DNA from: a bacterium HR19
GTDB taxonomy: Bacteria > Calescibacteriota > Calescibacteriia > Calescibacteriales > Calescibacteriaceae
NCBI GenBank assembly: GCA_002898315.1
Contig: BEHV01000006.1
Location: 60,984-124,983 of the forward strand
Direction: 5' to 3'
Length of the DNA stretch: 64,000 nucleotides
The position numbers and the translations under genes are program-made. The notes beneath the pieces are model-generated. The model saw only the letters and a list, made by a program, of their open reading frames with translations. It did not search any database and had not been told where the DNA came from. The stretch's first letter is position 1. Each line of letters begins with the position of its first letter. Shown here in pieces: positions 1 to 9,095 of the stretch.

Positions 1-1072
1 CTTTTAAGAGAAATATTCTTATGGCGACAGACATAGTGAAATTGTTGCTTTCGTCAAAGTACGCAATAGCTCCGCAATACGGACCTCTTCTTTTTCTTTC
101 AACAAACTCAATTATCTCCATAGCTGACTTTTTCGGAGCTCCCGTTACCGAAGCAGGTGGAAAAGTCGCAAAAAGTATATCCTCCAGACATTCTTTCATC
201 AGCTCTCCTTCAACTTCTGATACAAGATGAACCAAAGTAGAATAGACCTCAACATCAAAAAGCCGTTTTACTTTCACTTTTCCGGGATGGCAGATTTTCC
301 CAAGATCATTCCTGACCATATCAACAATCATAAGATTTTCCGCTCTTTCTTTTTCATCTGCCACAAGTTCTGCTGAAACCCTTTCAACATCAGAAATACT
401 AAATAACCTTCTTGTTCCTTTTATGGGACAGCTTCTTATTGTGTCTCCTTTTTTCTCAAGGAAAAGTTCAGGAGAGCCACTTGCAATAACAAAACCTAAT
501 TCTGAAGAAAAATCAAAAAAAGCAGGATAATTCACTTTCTGAGCAAAAAAATATCTCAAAAACAAAGAAAATATCTCATCTGTGCTGTAGTACGGCAGTT
601 CAAAAGATATTCTGCGAGCTATATTCACCTGATAAACATCTCCATCAAATATCTTTCTCCTCACATATCTTACTCCTTCAATAAAGTCATTTTTTCCTTC
701 TTCAAAAATATCGCCTGTCAGCTTTACTTTCTCGGGTTTTCTATTCTTCTGCTCAAAAAAATTTTCCGATCTGATGAAATCTTCAAAGTTTTCTCTTTCT
801 TCTCTTTTCAGTGCTATAAAAACAGCATCAGGAAGGTTGAGGTCGTCATAACCGACCGGAAAGCTCTCAACAAACCTTGAAAGGTTATACGAAATAAAAC
901 CCGTTTTTTCTCCTTCTTCATTCTTCACAAAACTTTTGATGAGTGAGAAAGGATGACCTTTTTTATATTTTAGTTTTCTGCTGTTTTCTATCACAAATGA
1001 TTCTTCACCTTGAAGGATAAAAATTTTTGAACGGTTTCGTTTTTGCCAGATATAATTTCCAAAAACAAACAT
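1..1072 (-). CDS. pabB: Aminodeoxychorismate synthase component I (PabB-like), 3' end cut by the window
   Basis: Chorismate-binding enzyme that converts chorismate to aminodeoxychorismate for folate; it acts in the cytoplasm. It is missing from the ORF track because it runs off the left edge. I translated it from the minus strand: about 357 codons begin at the ATG near 1072 (MFVFGNYIWQ). Chorismate-enzyme motifs are in order: PIKGTRR, NLMIVDMVRNDLG and FPPASVTGAPKKSAMEII. The lysine in PIKGT is typical of PabB; TrpE has PIAGT. About 20-30 residues of the usual domain are missing, and a fused aminotransferase (PabBC) beyond the edge cannot be excluded. No glutaminase subunit is visible. Confidence 0.88.
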   Translation of the reverse strand, partial: MFVFGNYIWQKRNRSKIFILQGEESFVIENSRKLKYKKGHPFSLIKSFVKNEEGEKTGFISYNLSRFVESFPVGYDDLNLPDAVFIALKREERENFEDFIRSENFFEQKNRKPEKVKLTGDIFEEGKNDFIEGVRYVRRKIFDGDVYQVNIARRISFELPYYSTDEIFSLFLRYFFAQKVNYPAFFDFSSELGFVIASGSPELFLEKKGDTIRSCPIKGTRRLFSISDVERVSAELVADEKERAENLMIVDMVRNDLGKICHPGKVKVKRLFDVEVYSTLVHLVSEVEGELMKECLEDILFATFPPASVTGAPKKSAMEIIEFVERKRRGPYCGAIAYFDESNNFTMSVAIRIFLLK

Positions 1073-1169
1073 AACATCTCAACCAAGAAACCGCAAGATT
1101 TATTAAATTAAAACTCTTGAAATTGCGGATTTTTTGTGTGAAAAAATTTGAGTTCTGTTTTCTCGTTTT

Positions 1170-1574
1170 TCAGAGTTCTTTCTCTTTTTGTGTCACGAGA
1201 CCTATTTTTTCAACTCCCGCCTGTTTTAATATATCCATAACTTTAACAATAATTCCGTAGCTTATAGATTTCTCTGCTTCTATGAGTATTTCTTTTCGTT
1301 TGAGTTCGGAGACATACTTTTTAAGTTCATCGTAGTTTTTCAGAACAAGTCCGTTTATTCTTATTTCGTTGAGTTTATTTATCACAATAAGAGGTATATC
1401 TTCGGTTTGTTCAGTAGCTTGCGAAGTTTGAGCTGATGGAACATCTACATCAAAAGAGTATTTGAGAACAGGTGCAGTTATCATAAATATTATGAGGAGA
1501 ACGAGCATTATATCTATGAGCGGGATCATATTTATTGACGCTTCATAATCTTGACTATCTTTCTTGAACTCCAT
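1170..1574 (-). CDS. exbD: ExbD/TolR-family biopolymer transport protein
   Basis: Small single-pass inner-membrane protein of the ExbBD/TolQR proton-driven energising complex. The N-terminus is cytoplasmic, the transmembrane helix spans about residues 17-37 (MIPLIDIMLVLLIIFMITAP), and the rest is a periplasmic domain of about 95 residues. The aspartate in PLIDIML sits where the family keeps its essential proton-carrying Asp. I chose the ATG at 1574 over the TTG one codon earlier. Length (134 aa) is normal. No exbB/tolQ gene lies next to it: upstream is a SAM hydrolase and downstream is pabB, so its motor partner must be elsewhere. Confidence 0.9.
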   Translation of the reverse strand: MEFKKDSQDYEASINMIPLIDIMLVLLIIFMITAPVLKYSFDVDVPSAQTSQATEQTEDIPLIVINKLNEIRINGLVLKNYDELKKYVSELKRKEILIEAEKSISYGIIVKVMDILKQAGVEKIGLVTQKEKEL

Positions 1575-1624
1575 CAATAGATATTTTTAAAAATTTGCAG
1601 TTCAAAGTGACGAGGGGAAAATTT

Positions 1625-2491
1625 TTACTCGCTTATCTTTTCAAGAACCACTTTCACCCTATCAAACCTCTTTGCTCTGAACCTTTTTTGAGCGTTCCCT
1701 TCTCTCACAGATATTTCAAGGGTATTATAAGAACCGAATATAAAAAGTGTCTGCCCCGCTTTTGCCTGTTCATAAGATGACAAAATCTTTCCGGGAATCT
1801 TCTTACCCCTCAGATATAGAGCTTTGAGACGATAGCCCGAAAAACAATCCTTTGGAATATCTGTTATTATGTTGCCAAATTTATCTATGTGTATCACCGA
1901 CCCCTCAATCTGATGCAAAGAATCGCTATCTTTGAGCTTCAACACAGGAAAACTCAAAATATGTGGATTAACCAATCTATGACTTGCAATTTCGCTAAAA
2001 TCCACACCAGAAGATATAAAGGCAGAAGCGGGACCAAAAATATCTCTTCCGTGAAAAGTTGAAGACAAAGGAAGAAAAACCCCAAGATCCTTCGCTTTAC
2101 CCTTTATCTTTTCATAATCAAGAACGAAAACCTCAAAATCGCCACGAAACAGCGGAGAGAATATCCCATTATCCGGTCCGACAAAATAAACTGTTTTAAC
2201 AAATTGAAGACCATCAAAATCAAAAGATATTCTGGTTCTACCGCAGATCGGCTTTCTCTTCCCCCCAACTCCCGGGTCAACGACACCGAGAACAACCGAG
2301 CTATCTGGTAAAAACTTCAAAATCTTCTCTATTATAAAGGCGCAAGCGTAAATATCAAACGAAGGAACATTATGAGTTATATCAATTATCCTCGCTTTGG
2401 GATTTATAGATAAGATAACCGCTTTCACAGCACCAACATACTCATCTTCAAGTCCATAATCTGTGATAAAAAATATCGGACGGTCAGACAT
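1625..2491 (-). CDS. SAM hydroxide adenosyltransferase (DUF62 family)
   Basis: Probably hydrolyses S-adenosylmethionine to adenosine and methionine, as characterised DUF62 proteins do. The family is related to fluorinase and chlorinase. Family motifs are all present: FITDYGLEDEYVGAVK at the N-terminus, DITHNVPSFDI, VVDPGVGGKRK (Asp and Arg of the proposed Asp-Arg-His triad), FHGRDIFGPA (the His) and IHIDKFGNIITDI in the C-terminal domain. Length (288 aa) is normal. It starts with ATG, 47 bases before the unknown gene's end. It is followed by exbD on the same strand after 50 bases. The halogenase-specific features were not examined. Confidence 0.9.
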   Translation of the reverse strand: MSDRPIFFITDYGLEDEYVGAVKAVILSINPKARIIDITHNVPSFDIYACAFIIEKILKFLPDSSVVLGVVDPGVGGKRKPICGRTRISFDFDGLQFVKTVYFVGPDNGIFSPLFRGDFEVFVLDYEKIKGKAKDLGVFLPLSSTFHGRDIFGPASAFISSGVDFSEIASHRLVNPHILSFPVLKLKDSDSLHQIEGSVIHIDKFGNIITDIPKDCFSGYRLKALYLRGKKIPGKILSSYEQAKAGQTLFIFGSYNTLEISVREGNAQKRFRAKRFDRVKVVLEKISE

Positions 2492-2543
2492 ATAGCTATA
2501 CCAAAAAAATAACCTTAAATTTCCCAGATGGGTTTTTTAATTT

Positions 2544-3230
2544 TTATTTTTTGTTATCTCCGTCTGATAACAACTTTTCAACGACATCTATGAAATTTAC
2601 AAGGAAAAGAAGTTTATTTTTGATGTATTTGAGCGTATCAACATCAAAAGACAATGGAGGGTTTTTGATAAGAATTGATGTCAATTTTTTAATGTAAAAA
2701 ACAGCAGATTGGCTCCCATCTTCTTTTGGGTCATCAAAATCTGCTGAATGTATTATCTGGAAAATTCCTGCGTCAGCAATATCATCTGAATCTTCACTGA
2801 TATTTTGGTTATTATTTTTGCCACGATTCACTTCATTTAGATTTGCGAGTATATCATCAATCACCTCAAAAACCTTACTTTTCTTGTCTGATAGTTTATC
2901 TTTATGAGAAGAGAAAGCTTTTACTATATCTATTTTCTCTTCATTTTTTTCTTCCACCTGACTGCTCCAGACGATCGGATAGTTTTTCTTTATCCATCTT
3001 TCTATCTCATATATTGGGACGGCGATAAAGCTTCTTCCGTTATGAGATACTCTCTTTTTCCATGTTGCTTTTGATATAAATTTATATACTGCTTTTTTGC
3101 TTTTTTTTATTCCGAAGTGTTCAAAAACCTTCTGAACCGCATCTGCTCCCAAAGCATATGGGATATTGTTTATCATCTTTACCCCATCAATATGAGAAAA
3201 TTCCCCTGAACCTGCTAAACTCTCCATCAT
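2544..3230 (-). CDS. Hypothetical protein, possible winged-helix DNA-binding N-terminus
   Basis: I do not recognise a family. The first 100 residues contain a basic alpha-helical stretch (AVQKVFEHFGIKKSKKAVYKF) followed by WKKRVSHNGRSFIAVPIYEIERWI. That layout, a helix pair then a strand-turn-strand and a short helix, resembles a winged helix, but this is inference. The middle is polar and acidic and may be a linker. The C-terminal 70 residues look helical and hydrophobic. The track starts at a TTG (3272); I prefer the ATG at 3230. A later ATG (about 3173, after a GGGG stretch) would start just before NNIPYALGAD. Confidence 0.6.
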   Translation of the reverse strand: MMESLAGSGEFSHIDGVKMINNIPYALGADAVQKVFEHFGIKKSKKAVYKFISKATWKKRVSHNGRSFIAVPIYEIERWIKKNYPIVWSSQVEEKNEEKIDIVKAFSSHKDKLSDKKSKVFEVIDDILANLNEVNRGKNNNQNISEDSDDIADAGIFQIIHSADFDDPKEDGSQSAVFYIKKLTSILIKNPPLSFDVDTLKYIKNKLLFLVNFIDVVEKLLSDGDNKK

Positions 3231-3281
3231 AAGTGAAATTTTAGAAAAAAAGAAAAATTTTTTCAAATTCAAGTGATAAAT

Positions 3282-3629
3282 TTATCCGGGGGGCCATCGC
3301 ATCTGTCTACCCCCGATGATATGAAAATGCAGATGATATACCGTCTGCCCACCTTCGGGATTTGTATTCACAACAAGACGGAAACCCTTTTCGGCAATCC
3401 CTACCTGATGAGCAATATTGTTGCATGTCTTTATCAGCTTGAAAACCAAATCCTTATCTCCTTCTGATATACCAAGTATGTTTTCAATGTGCTTTTTTGG
3501 TATAACGAGTATATGAACAGGGGCTTGCGGATTTATATCGTAAAAAGCCAGAATATCTTCGTCTTCATAAACCTTCCTTGAACTTATTTCTCCCTTCACT
3601 ATCTTGCAGAAAACACAATCCCTGCTCAT
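3282..3629 (-). CDS. HIT family nucleotide-binding protein
   Basis: Histidine-triad hydrolase acting on nucleoside phosphoramidates or related dinucleotides; cytoplasmic. Family signs: the start DCVFCKIVKGEISS with the CxxC-like FCKIV block, VHILVIPKKHI, and the HLHFHIIGG triad near the C-terminus. The track extends to 3731, but the extra 34 residues do not look like HIT sequence. The ATG at 3629 gives the normal family start (MSRDCVFCKIV) and 115 residues. If the longer start is used, the gene begins six bases after the glmM stop. It lies downstream of glmM on the same strand. Confidence 0.9.
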   Translation of the reverse strand: MSRDCVFCKIVKGEISSRKVYEDEDILAFYDINPQAPVHILVIPKKHIENILGISEGDKDLVFKLIKTCNNIAHQVGIAEKGFRLVVNTNPEGGQTVYHLHFHIIGGRQMRWPPG

Positions 3630-3737
3630 GGTTCTGACAACTTTCAATAATGGAGTAATAAGTTTCCAGCTGATTTGACTTTTTCCTAAAAATTTAACAA
3701 ATATCGTTCTGAAAAACCTGTTGTGTATCATCTCGGT

Positions 3738-5066
3738 TCAAATTCCCTCAAAAATTTTTCTCAACTCATAAACCAAGATGTCTTTGTACTTTTCAGCCAC
3801 GCTCTTATCTTCATGCTCAACCATAATGCGAAGCACAGGTTCCGTACCCGAATACCTTATAACAACCCTACCACCATCTCTTTTTACCTCCTCCTCAATC
3901 TTCCTTATAGAACTGAACTCATCTGAATCAAGTGATTTCTTGCGAGATACATGAATCTTCCCCTTCGCCTGATAGAACTTCTTTATAACAAGGTCTCTTA
4001 TATCTTTCCCGGACTTTATGACATATTGAAGGACTTTCAGAGCAGAAATAATACCATCTCCCGTCGGCAAAATATCAGATAAAATTATATGCCCCGACTC
4101 CTCGCCTCCGAGATTTGCTCCCAAATTTTTCATTCTATAAGCTATGTTCCTATCTCCAACATCAACCCTCTCAAAGTTCAACCCGAGATTTCTCACAAAA
4201 ATTTCAAGCGCAGAGTTAGAAAGTATTGTCCCAACAACACCCCACTTCAAAGTTCCTTCCTTACTCATAAAAAGAGCAAGAAGAGATAATATATGATCAC
4301 CGTCAAAAAGGTTTCCTTCCGAATCACCAATAAGAACTCTATCTCCATCTCCGTCAAATATTATTTTGAAATCCCCTTCTTCTGATAGAGCCCGAGATGG
4401 TTCTTCACTTCCTACGCCTACATTTATGTTCTCTCCGTTCGGCTCACAGCCGATTTTCTTAACATTAGCTCCGAGCTCCTCAAATATTTCGGGAGCAACA
4501 AGGTATGTAGAGCCGTTAGAACAATCTAAAACAACTTTCACGCCAGATAAAAATTTCTCTCGGAAAAAACTCAAAACAAAGCTTTTGTAAGTGTTTCTCA
4601 CAAGTTCAGGATTAAAAACTAAATCTGCAAATTTCAAGTTCAAACTTGAATTTTGCGCCAGAAAGCTTCTCTCTATCTTCTCCTCAAGTTCTTTATCTGC
4701 TTTAAAACCATCTTTCTTGAAAAATTTTATTCCGTTAAAGTGCGGGGGATTGTGGGAAGCAGAGACGGAAAAACCCCCATCAAAACCAAGAGACAAAACA
4801 ATTGCAGAAACAGAAGGAGTAGGCAAAACGCCTCCTAAAATTACATCATATCCCAAAGAAGAAAGAACACCGCCAAAAATAGAAGTGATGGACAAAGAAG
4901 ACCTCCTCGTATCCCAAACCAAAACATATCTTCCCTCCCGAAGGACACAGGAGGAAGCAAGAGCAATTTTATATATCAGCTCTGGGCTATATATAATTTC
5001 TTCTTCTCCCTTTGCTTTTTCAGGAACGACAACGAACCTTATACCATCTGTGCCAAAGAGCTTCAT
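3738..5066 (-). CDS. glmM: Phosphoglucosamine mutase GlmM
   Basis: Interconverts glucosamine-6-phosphate and glucosamine-1-phosphate, the route to UDP-GlcNAc for peptidoglycan and lipid A. Order of motifs: KLFGTDGIR at the start, FSVSASHNPP (the phosphorylated serine), FDGDGDRV (metal-binding loop) and RYSGTEPVLRIMVE (phosphate-binding loop, domain 4). About 442 residues, normal for the family. The track begins at a TTG; the ATG at 5066 gives the usual family start. GTDGIR is followed by F where glycine is common. PgmB/ManB-type mutases share these motifs, but length and the GTDGIR start favour GlmM. Confidence 0.9.
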   Translation of the reverse strand: MKLFGTDGIRFVVVPEKAKGEEEIIYSPELIYKIALASSCVLREGRYVLVWDTRRSSLSITSIFGGVLSSLGYDVILGGVLPTPSVSAIVLSLGFDGGFSVSASHNPPHFNGIKFFKKDGFKADKELEEKIERSFLAQNSSLNLKFADLVFNPELVRNTYKSFVLSFFREKFLSGVKVVLDCSNGSTYLVAPEIFEELGANVKKIGCEPNGENINVGVGSEEPSRALSEEGDFKIIFDGDGDRVLIGDSEGNLFDGDHILSLLALFMSKEGTLKWGVVGTILSNSALEIFVRNLGLNFERVDVGDRNIAYRMKNLGANLGGEESGHIILSDILPTGDGIISALKVLQYVIKSGKDIRDLVIKKFYQAKGKIHVSRKKSLDSDEFSSIRKIEEEVKRDGGRVVIRYSGTEPVLRIMVEHEDKSVAEKYKDILVYELRKIFEGI

Positions 5067-5186
5067 ATCAAAACTCAAAGGTGTTTTACGCAGAAAAATA
5101 CGATATTCAAAAATTTTAAGAATTCAGGCAAATAGCAAAACGCATCAATCTCATATTTTTTTAATTCAAGTATGTTCGCAGAATAT

Positions 5187-6326
5187 CTACTCATAAAAAT
5201 CGTAAAAAAAATATATGCTTTCTACAACATATCTCATCTGCTCGAGGGTCATATTATAAAAGATAGGGAGACGCAACAATCTCCTGCTTTCTCTTGTGGT
5301 GAATTTATCTTCTCCTCTGAACTCTCCGAATCTCCTCCCAGCCGGAGAGCTGTGCAAGGGGACATAATGAGTTTCCGCTTGAACCCCTTGCTCCCTGAGA
5401 AAATTAATTAGCTTCTTTCTCTCCCGCTCATCTTTTGTCTTTATGAAAAACATGTGCCCGTTGCTTTCACATTCAGAGGGAACAGTCATAAGCTCTATCT
5501 TATCTTCAAGAGGTGTAAGAGATGATTTGTAGTAATTCCATATAGATAGCCTTTCTTTCGTTATTTGGTCTATGAGCTCAAGCTGTCCCCAAAGGTATGC
5601 TGCATTGACATTGCTCATAGCAAAGTTGCTTCCCTTATCAACCCAGGTATATTCTTCTACAATTCCTTTGAGGAAAAGCGGTTTCGTTGTCCCTCTTTCT
5701 CTGACTATCTCCGCTCTCTCTATGAATTTTTCGTCGTTTATTATGAGAAGCCCTCCCTGACCTGCGCTCGTGCAGTTTTTCGTATAGTGAAAAGAAAAAC
5801 ACCCAAAAGTTCCCATTGTTCCGGTATATTTCCCGTTATACTTTGAATTTATAGCATGTGCAGAATCTTCTATGACATAAACTCCCGTTTTTTCTGATAT
5901 TTCAATTATCTTATCTATCTGACACGGGACTCCTCCGTAATGTATAACACATACCGCTTTTGTTCTCGGAGTTATTGCTTTTTCAACTTCATATGGGTCA
6001 ATATTCATCGTCTTTGGTTCAATATCAACGAAAACTATTCTTGCACCAAAAATCACAAAGGCGTTTGCAACAGAAGCAAAAGCATAAGACGGCATTATTA
6101 TCTCATCTCCCGGTTCTATATCAAGCAAAATAGCAATTATTTCAAGAGCATGAGTGCACGACGAAGTCAAAAGCGCTCTTTTACATCCAAATCTCTTTTC
6201 AAACCATTCCTCGCATTTTTTTATGTATTTATCAGATGGATTACGCAAAGCGTCAAGAACATATCTATCTTCATTCCCGGTGTAGCACGGAATATTAAAT
6301 GGAACTTTTATATCATCAAAATTCAT
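5187..6326 (-). CDS. wecE: dTDP-4-amino-4,6-dideoxygalactose transaminase (WecE/RffA-like)
   Basis: PLP-dependent DegT/DnrJ/EryC1 sugar aminotransferase that would make TDP-Fuc4N from TDP-4-keto-6-deoxyglucose for a surface polysaccharide. It follows E. coli WecE closely by eye: VPFNIPCYTGNE, LLTSSCTHALEI, DEIIMPSYAFASVANAF, CFSFHYTKN (the PLP lysine is in FHYTKN), TWVDKGSNFAMSNVNAAYLWGQ, and ending RESRRLLRLPIFYNM. Length (380 aa) matches. I chose the ATG at 6326 over the upstream TTG. No neighbouring dTDP-sugar genes are present; the upstream gene is a large membrane protein of unknown function, possibly a glycosyltransferase in the same run. Confidence 0.88.
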   Translation of the reverse strand: MNFDDIKVPFNIPCYTGNEDRYVLDALRNPSDKYIKKCEEWFEKRFGCKRALLTSSCTHALEIIAILLDIEPGDEIIMPSYAFASVANAFVIFGARIVFVDIEPKTMNIDPYEVEKAITPRTKAVCVIHYGGVPCQIDKIIEISEKTGVYVIEDSAHAINSKYNGKYTGTMGTFGCFSFHYTKNCTSAGQGGLLIINDEKFIERAEIVRERGTTKPLFLKGIVEEYTWVDKGSNFAMSNVNAAYLWGQLELIDQITKERLSIWNYYKSSLTPLEDKIELMTVPSECESNGHMFFIKTKDERERKKLINFLREQGVQAETHYVPLHSSPAGRRFGEFRGEDKFTTRESRRLLRLPIFYNMTLEQMRYVVESIYFFYDFYE

Positions 6327-6373
6327 CAGAAAAACAAGATACAAAAACGATACAAAAAAAGTTAAAAATCAAA

Positions 6374-8119
6374 TCAATTAAATGAAATTTCATAGACAAA
6401 AAATTTCTGTGTTCTGAAAACCTCTTTCAGATAAAATTCTTTTTCCTCTTTTTGTTTTTCTCTTATAACATGAGATAAGCCGAAAGAAATCGCAGAATTT
6501 TTAAGCTCATCAATATCTTCTAATCTCAAAAATTCACTGCGTAATGAATTCTCATACTCAATTTTTAGAAAATTTTTCTCAAACCTATCTTTCAGCTTGA
6601 CTTTTAAATCATGTGGCAAACCGGAAAGGTCGGTCAGGACACCTCTGATCTCGTATAAATCTGGGAAATCGCTCACCAAATCAAAATATTTTTCAAGTTC
6701 AGAAAGATAAGTTTGAATGTCTAAGCCCTGAAATTTTACGTTCAAAATCCTTCTCCTGAAAATTTCATCCTCATCAATAGGTATAAAAATATAAGTTCGC
6801 ACATCAAGGTAAGTGGAGTAAGGGCAGATGCGAAAAAGAATAGGAGTTATTTCGGAAGGCACAGAAAGAGTTTTTATCTTTCCTCTGTTATCTTTTATCC
6901 ACCCGCATATCTTCTCAAAATCATCTTTCAATTCAATTTGCTTTCTTATATGTGAAAATATACCCATACGCTCTATAAAAAATCTTTCTTTTAAAAGAAA
7001 AACAGAAAAGAAAATCACAGGATACAAAAAAAGACCGAAAGAGAGAGCGCTTATGAATTTTTTCAAAAACATCAGATTCAACCTGTAAATCAAAATTTTC
7101 AAAAAGTAAAAAATAGCTATTACTGAAAACAGGTAAAAAGCGTAGTAAAAATGCCTTTCTTGAACTGTGATTCCAGTGATAAAATTTTGAAAACCGAGAA
7201 CCACAGAAGAAACCCAGAAGAAAAAAAGATTTTTTTCCTTCTCAAACTTTAAAATGTAGAAAACAGAAATAAAAGAAAGAAACAAAATAATGTAATTTTT
7301 TTTCTCCAAGAGGAAATCAATTTTTTTTGCTCTGAAAGGTGTAAGCAATATTCCTCTCTGGAGCATCTCATCTGTGTGCTCATAGTTTGTCTGCAAAAAG
7401 TTATGTATGAGCGCAGGTAGAGCAATAAAAAAAGCCAAAAAAGAAAACTCAAAAACTTCCTTTCTTCTCCTGCTGTCAAATATCAAAAGGAGAACAACAA
7501 AAAGTAGTGCATGAACATAGTAGTAAAACTGTCCCCAGAAGTTTAAACCGAAAGCAATCGCCAGAACAATTTTTTGTGAGAGAGTGAGTTTTTCTTGCGA
7601 ACTTAACCATCGCGAAACCAAAAGAGAAAAAAACAGAAAAACCGCTATGAGAGGATTTGGATTAAATCCACGAGAGATTATGAACCCAAAAAAAGGTGAA
7701 TGATTAAGCTCCAATTTACCAGATGAAAAACGGAGGATTTCACCAACAGTTAGTATAGAAACAGCAAGAGCCAAAAGAGAAATTGAAGTATCTTTTATGA
7801 AGTTTTTTATCGTCCAGAAAAGAAAAAATACAATAGCAAAACATCCGATTATCTTCAAAAATATAACTGTGTGCTTTGGGTCTTCAAGAAATAGCTTGAT
7901 AAGTTTGCATAAAACAGAAAACAAAAACATAGAAAAACATCTTTCTGCTTGAACTTCACAAATCCCGCAAGAATGGAAAAAAACAGCTACCCAGTTATCC
8001 TCATCACCCGTAATAGAAAATGGGAAACCATAATTTATGTTGAGGTAAATATACGGAAAGATAAGAGAAAAAGAGAAAATAAACAAAACGAGATTGATAA
8101 AAAAACTTTCTCTCTTCAT
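6374..8119 (-). CDS. Large multi-pass membrane protein, possible GT-C-type glycosyltransferase
   Basis: 581 residues. The first 370 contain about ten hydrophobic helices (for example NLVLFIFSFSLIFPYIYL, SLLALAVSILTVGEIL, FISALSFGLFLYPVIFF). The last 200 residues are soluble and charged, with a probable extracytoplasmic domain. An acidic pair (GDED) lies in the first loop after helix one, which is where GT-C glycosyltransferases keep catalytic acids. That is the only basis for the guess. It precedes wecE by 47 bases on the same strand, which would fit envelope sugar work. No family recognised with certainty. Confidence 0.65.
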   Translation of the reverse strand: MKRESFFINLVLFIFSFSLIFPYIYLNINYGFPFSITGDEDNWVAVFFHSCGICEVQAERCFSMFLFSVLCKLIKLFLEDPKHTVIFLKIIGCFAIVFFLFWTIKNFIKDTSISLLALAVSILTVGEILRFSSGKLELNHSPFFGFIISRGFNPNPLIAVFLFFSLLVSRWLSSQEKLTLSQKIVLAIAFGLNFWGQFYYYVHALLFVVLLLIFDSRRRKEVFEFSFLAFFIALPALIHNFLQTNYEHTDEMLQRGILLTPFRAKKIDFLLEKKNYIILFLSFISVFYILKFEKEKNLFFFWVSSVVLGFQNFITGITVQERHFYYAFYLFSVIAIFYFLKILIYRLNLMFLKKFISALSFGLFLYPVIFFSVFLLKERFFIERMGIFSHIRKQIELKDDFEKICGWIKDNRGKIKTLSVPSEITPILFRICPYSTYLDVRTYIFIPIDEDEIFRRRILNVKFQGLDIQTYLSELEKYFDLVSDFPDLYEIRGVLTDLSGLPHDLKVKLKDRFEKNFLKIEYENSLRSEFLRLEDIDELKNSAISFGLSHVIREKQKEEKEFYLKEVFRTQKFFVYEISFN

Positions 8120-8134
8120 CGTTTTTTAGCTCAT

Positions 8135-9016
8135 CTATGAAGAAATTATACCGTATTTTTTCAAGAAACTCTCAACAGCGTAATTGACTTTATCTGGAAA
8201 CTCCAAAGGTGTGTAGTGAGAACCTCCCTTTATCTCAACAACTTCTGATTTCGGTATTTTCAGAGCCATATCAATTGCAAACTTTGCGGGAGTGAAGAGG
8301 TCAGATGAACCATAAATTATAAGGGTTGGAACAGATATTTTGTGGAGAATATTTTCAGCATCGTGTCTCCCGAGAGCAGAAAAGTTTTTTACATACTCTT
8401 TCATATCAAGAGAAAGCCAAGATAAAACGAGTTCCTTTGCTATATCTTTGTACTCGCTCATAGTAAAGAGGCCAAGATGTGATGCTAATTTGAGGAGCAA
8501 ACTTTTTCTGGCTAAAACACGAGCGAGCGGGAAAAAACATCTCATCCCGTCCTGCATAAACAGGAAAAATAATTTCCAAACCCAATATGGAAACCTGCCA
8601 TAAAAAGCTTTCTCAAAAGGTTTCCCAGAAACACCATTTATCTGAATGAGAGCTAAAAACTTCTCCGGGTGCATTCCGTAGAATTCAAAATTAAGCTGAA
8701 CTCCCATACTCCAACCGAAAAATATAGCTTTTTCAACGTCAAAATAATTCAAAATAACCTCAAGGTCTTTTGCGTGGTGCTGTATTTCGTAAAAACCGGT
8801 TTTAGGTCTTTCGCTTTTGTAAAGCCCCCTGTAATCCCAAGATATAAATCTTATTTTATCTCTGAAATGTTCAAGAAGTGGGGTCCACGCTGTTATGTCT
8901 CCTCCAAGCCCATTAGATAAAACCGCAACAGCTTCTCCCTCCTGGGTATCATACACCGCTAAGCGAGTTCCGTCCCAGCTTTCAATGAATTCCTCTTTTA
9001 TATCTATTCTGCTCAC
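8135..9016 (-). CDS. Alpha/beta-fold hydrolase
   Basis: Serine hydrolase of the alpha/beta fold; substrate unknown. Visible elements: the oxyanion region LSNGLGGDITAW, ISWDYRGLYKSERP, the nucleophile elbow FFGWSMGVQ (Ser in GWSMG), the acid in IIYGSSDLFTP, and the histidine in KGGSHYTPLEFP. Length 293 aa is typical, with a helical lid between about residues 140 and 210. It starts with GTG, since no ATG is available nearby, and no clear ribosome binding site is seen. It is followed 15 bases on by the large membrane protein and may be co-transcribed. Confidence 0.88.
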   Translation of the reverse strand: MSRIDIKEEFIESWDGTRLAVYDTQEGEAVAVLSNGLGGDITAWTPLLEHFRDKIRFISWDYRGLYKSERPKTGFYEIQHHAKDLEVILNYFDVEKAIFFGWSMGVQLNFEFYGMHPEKFLALIQINGVSGKPFEKAFYGRFPYWVWKLFFLFMQDGMRCFFPLARVLARKSLLLKLASHLGLFTMSEYKDIAKELVLSWLSLDMKEYVKNFSALGRHDAENILHKISVPTLIIYGSSDLFTPAKFAIDMALKIPKSEVVEIKGGSHYTPLEFPDKVNYAVESFLKKYGIISS

Positions 9017-9095
9017 TATAACTCAAATTTTAAAAAATATCTTGATTGATAAATTTTGTGATGATTGAGGTAAATGAGTTTCTCTCGGGACTTTA

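Noticed and set aside
1-230. Track ORF 21..230 on plus strand
   Set aside because: It is the antisense of the partial pabB gene, which has conserved chorismate motifs.
3723-3926. 67-aa plus-strand ORF opposite glmM 3' end
   Set aside because: No start signal, overlaps glmM fully, no domain.
4591-5196. 201-aa plus-strand ORF
   Set aside because: It lies entirely opposite glmM, whose motifs are clear; no independent support.
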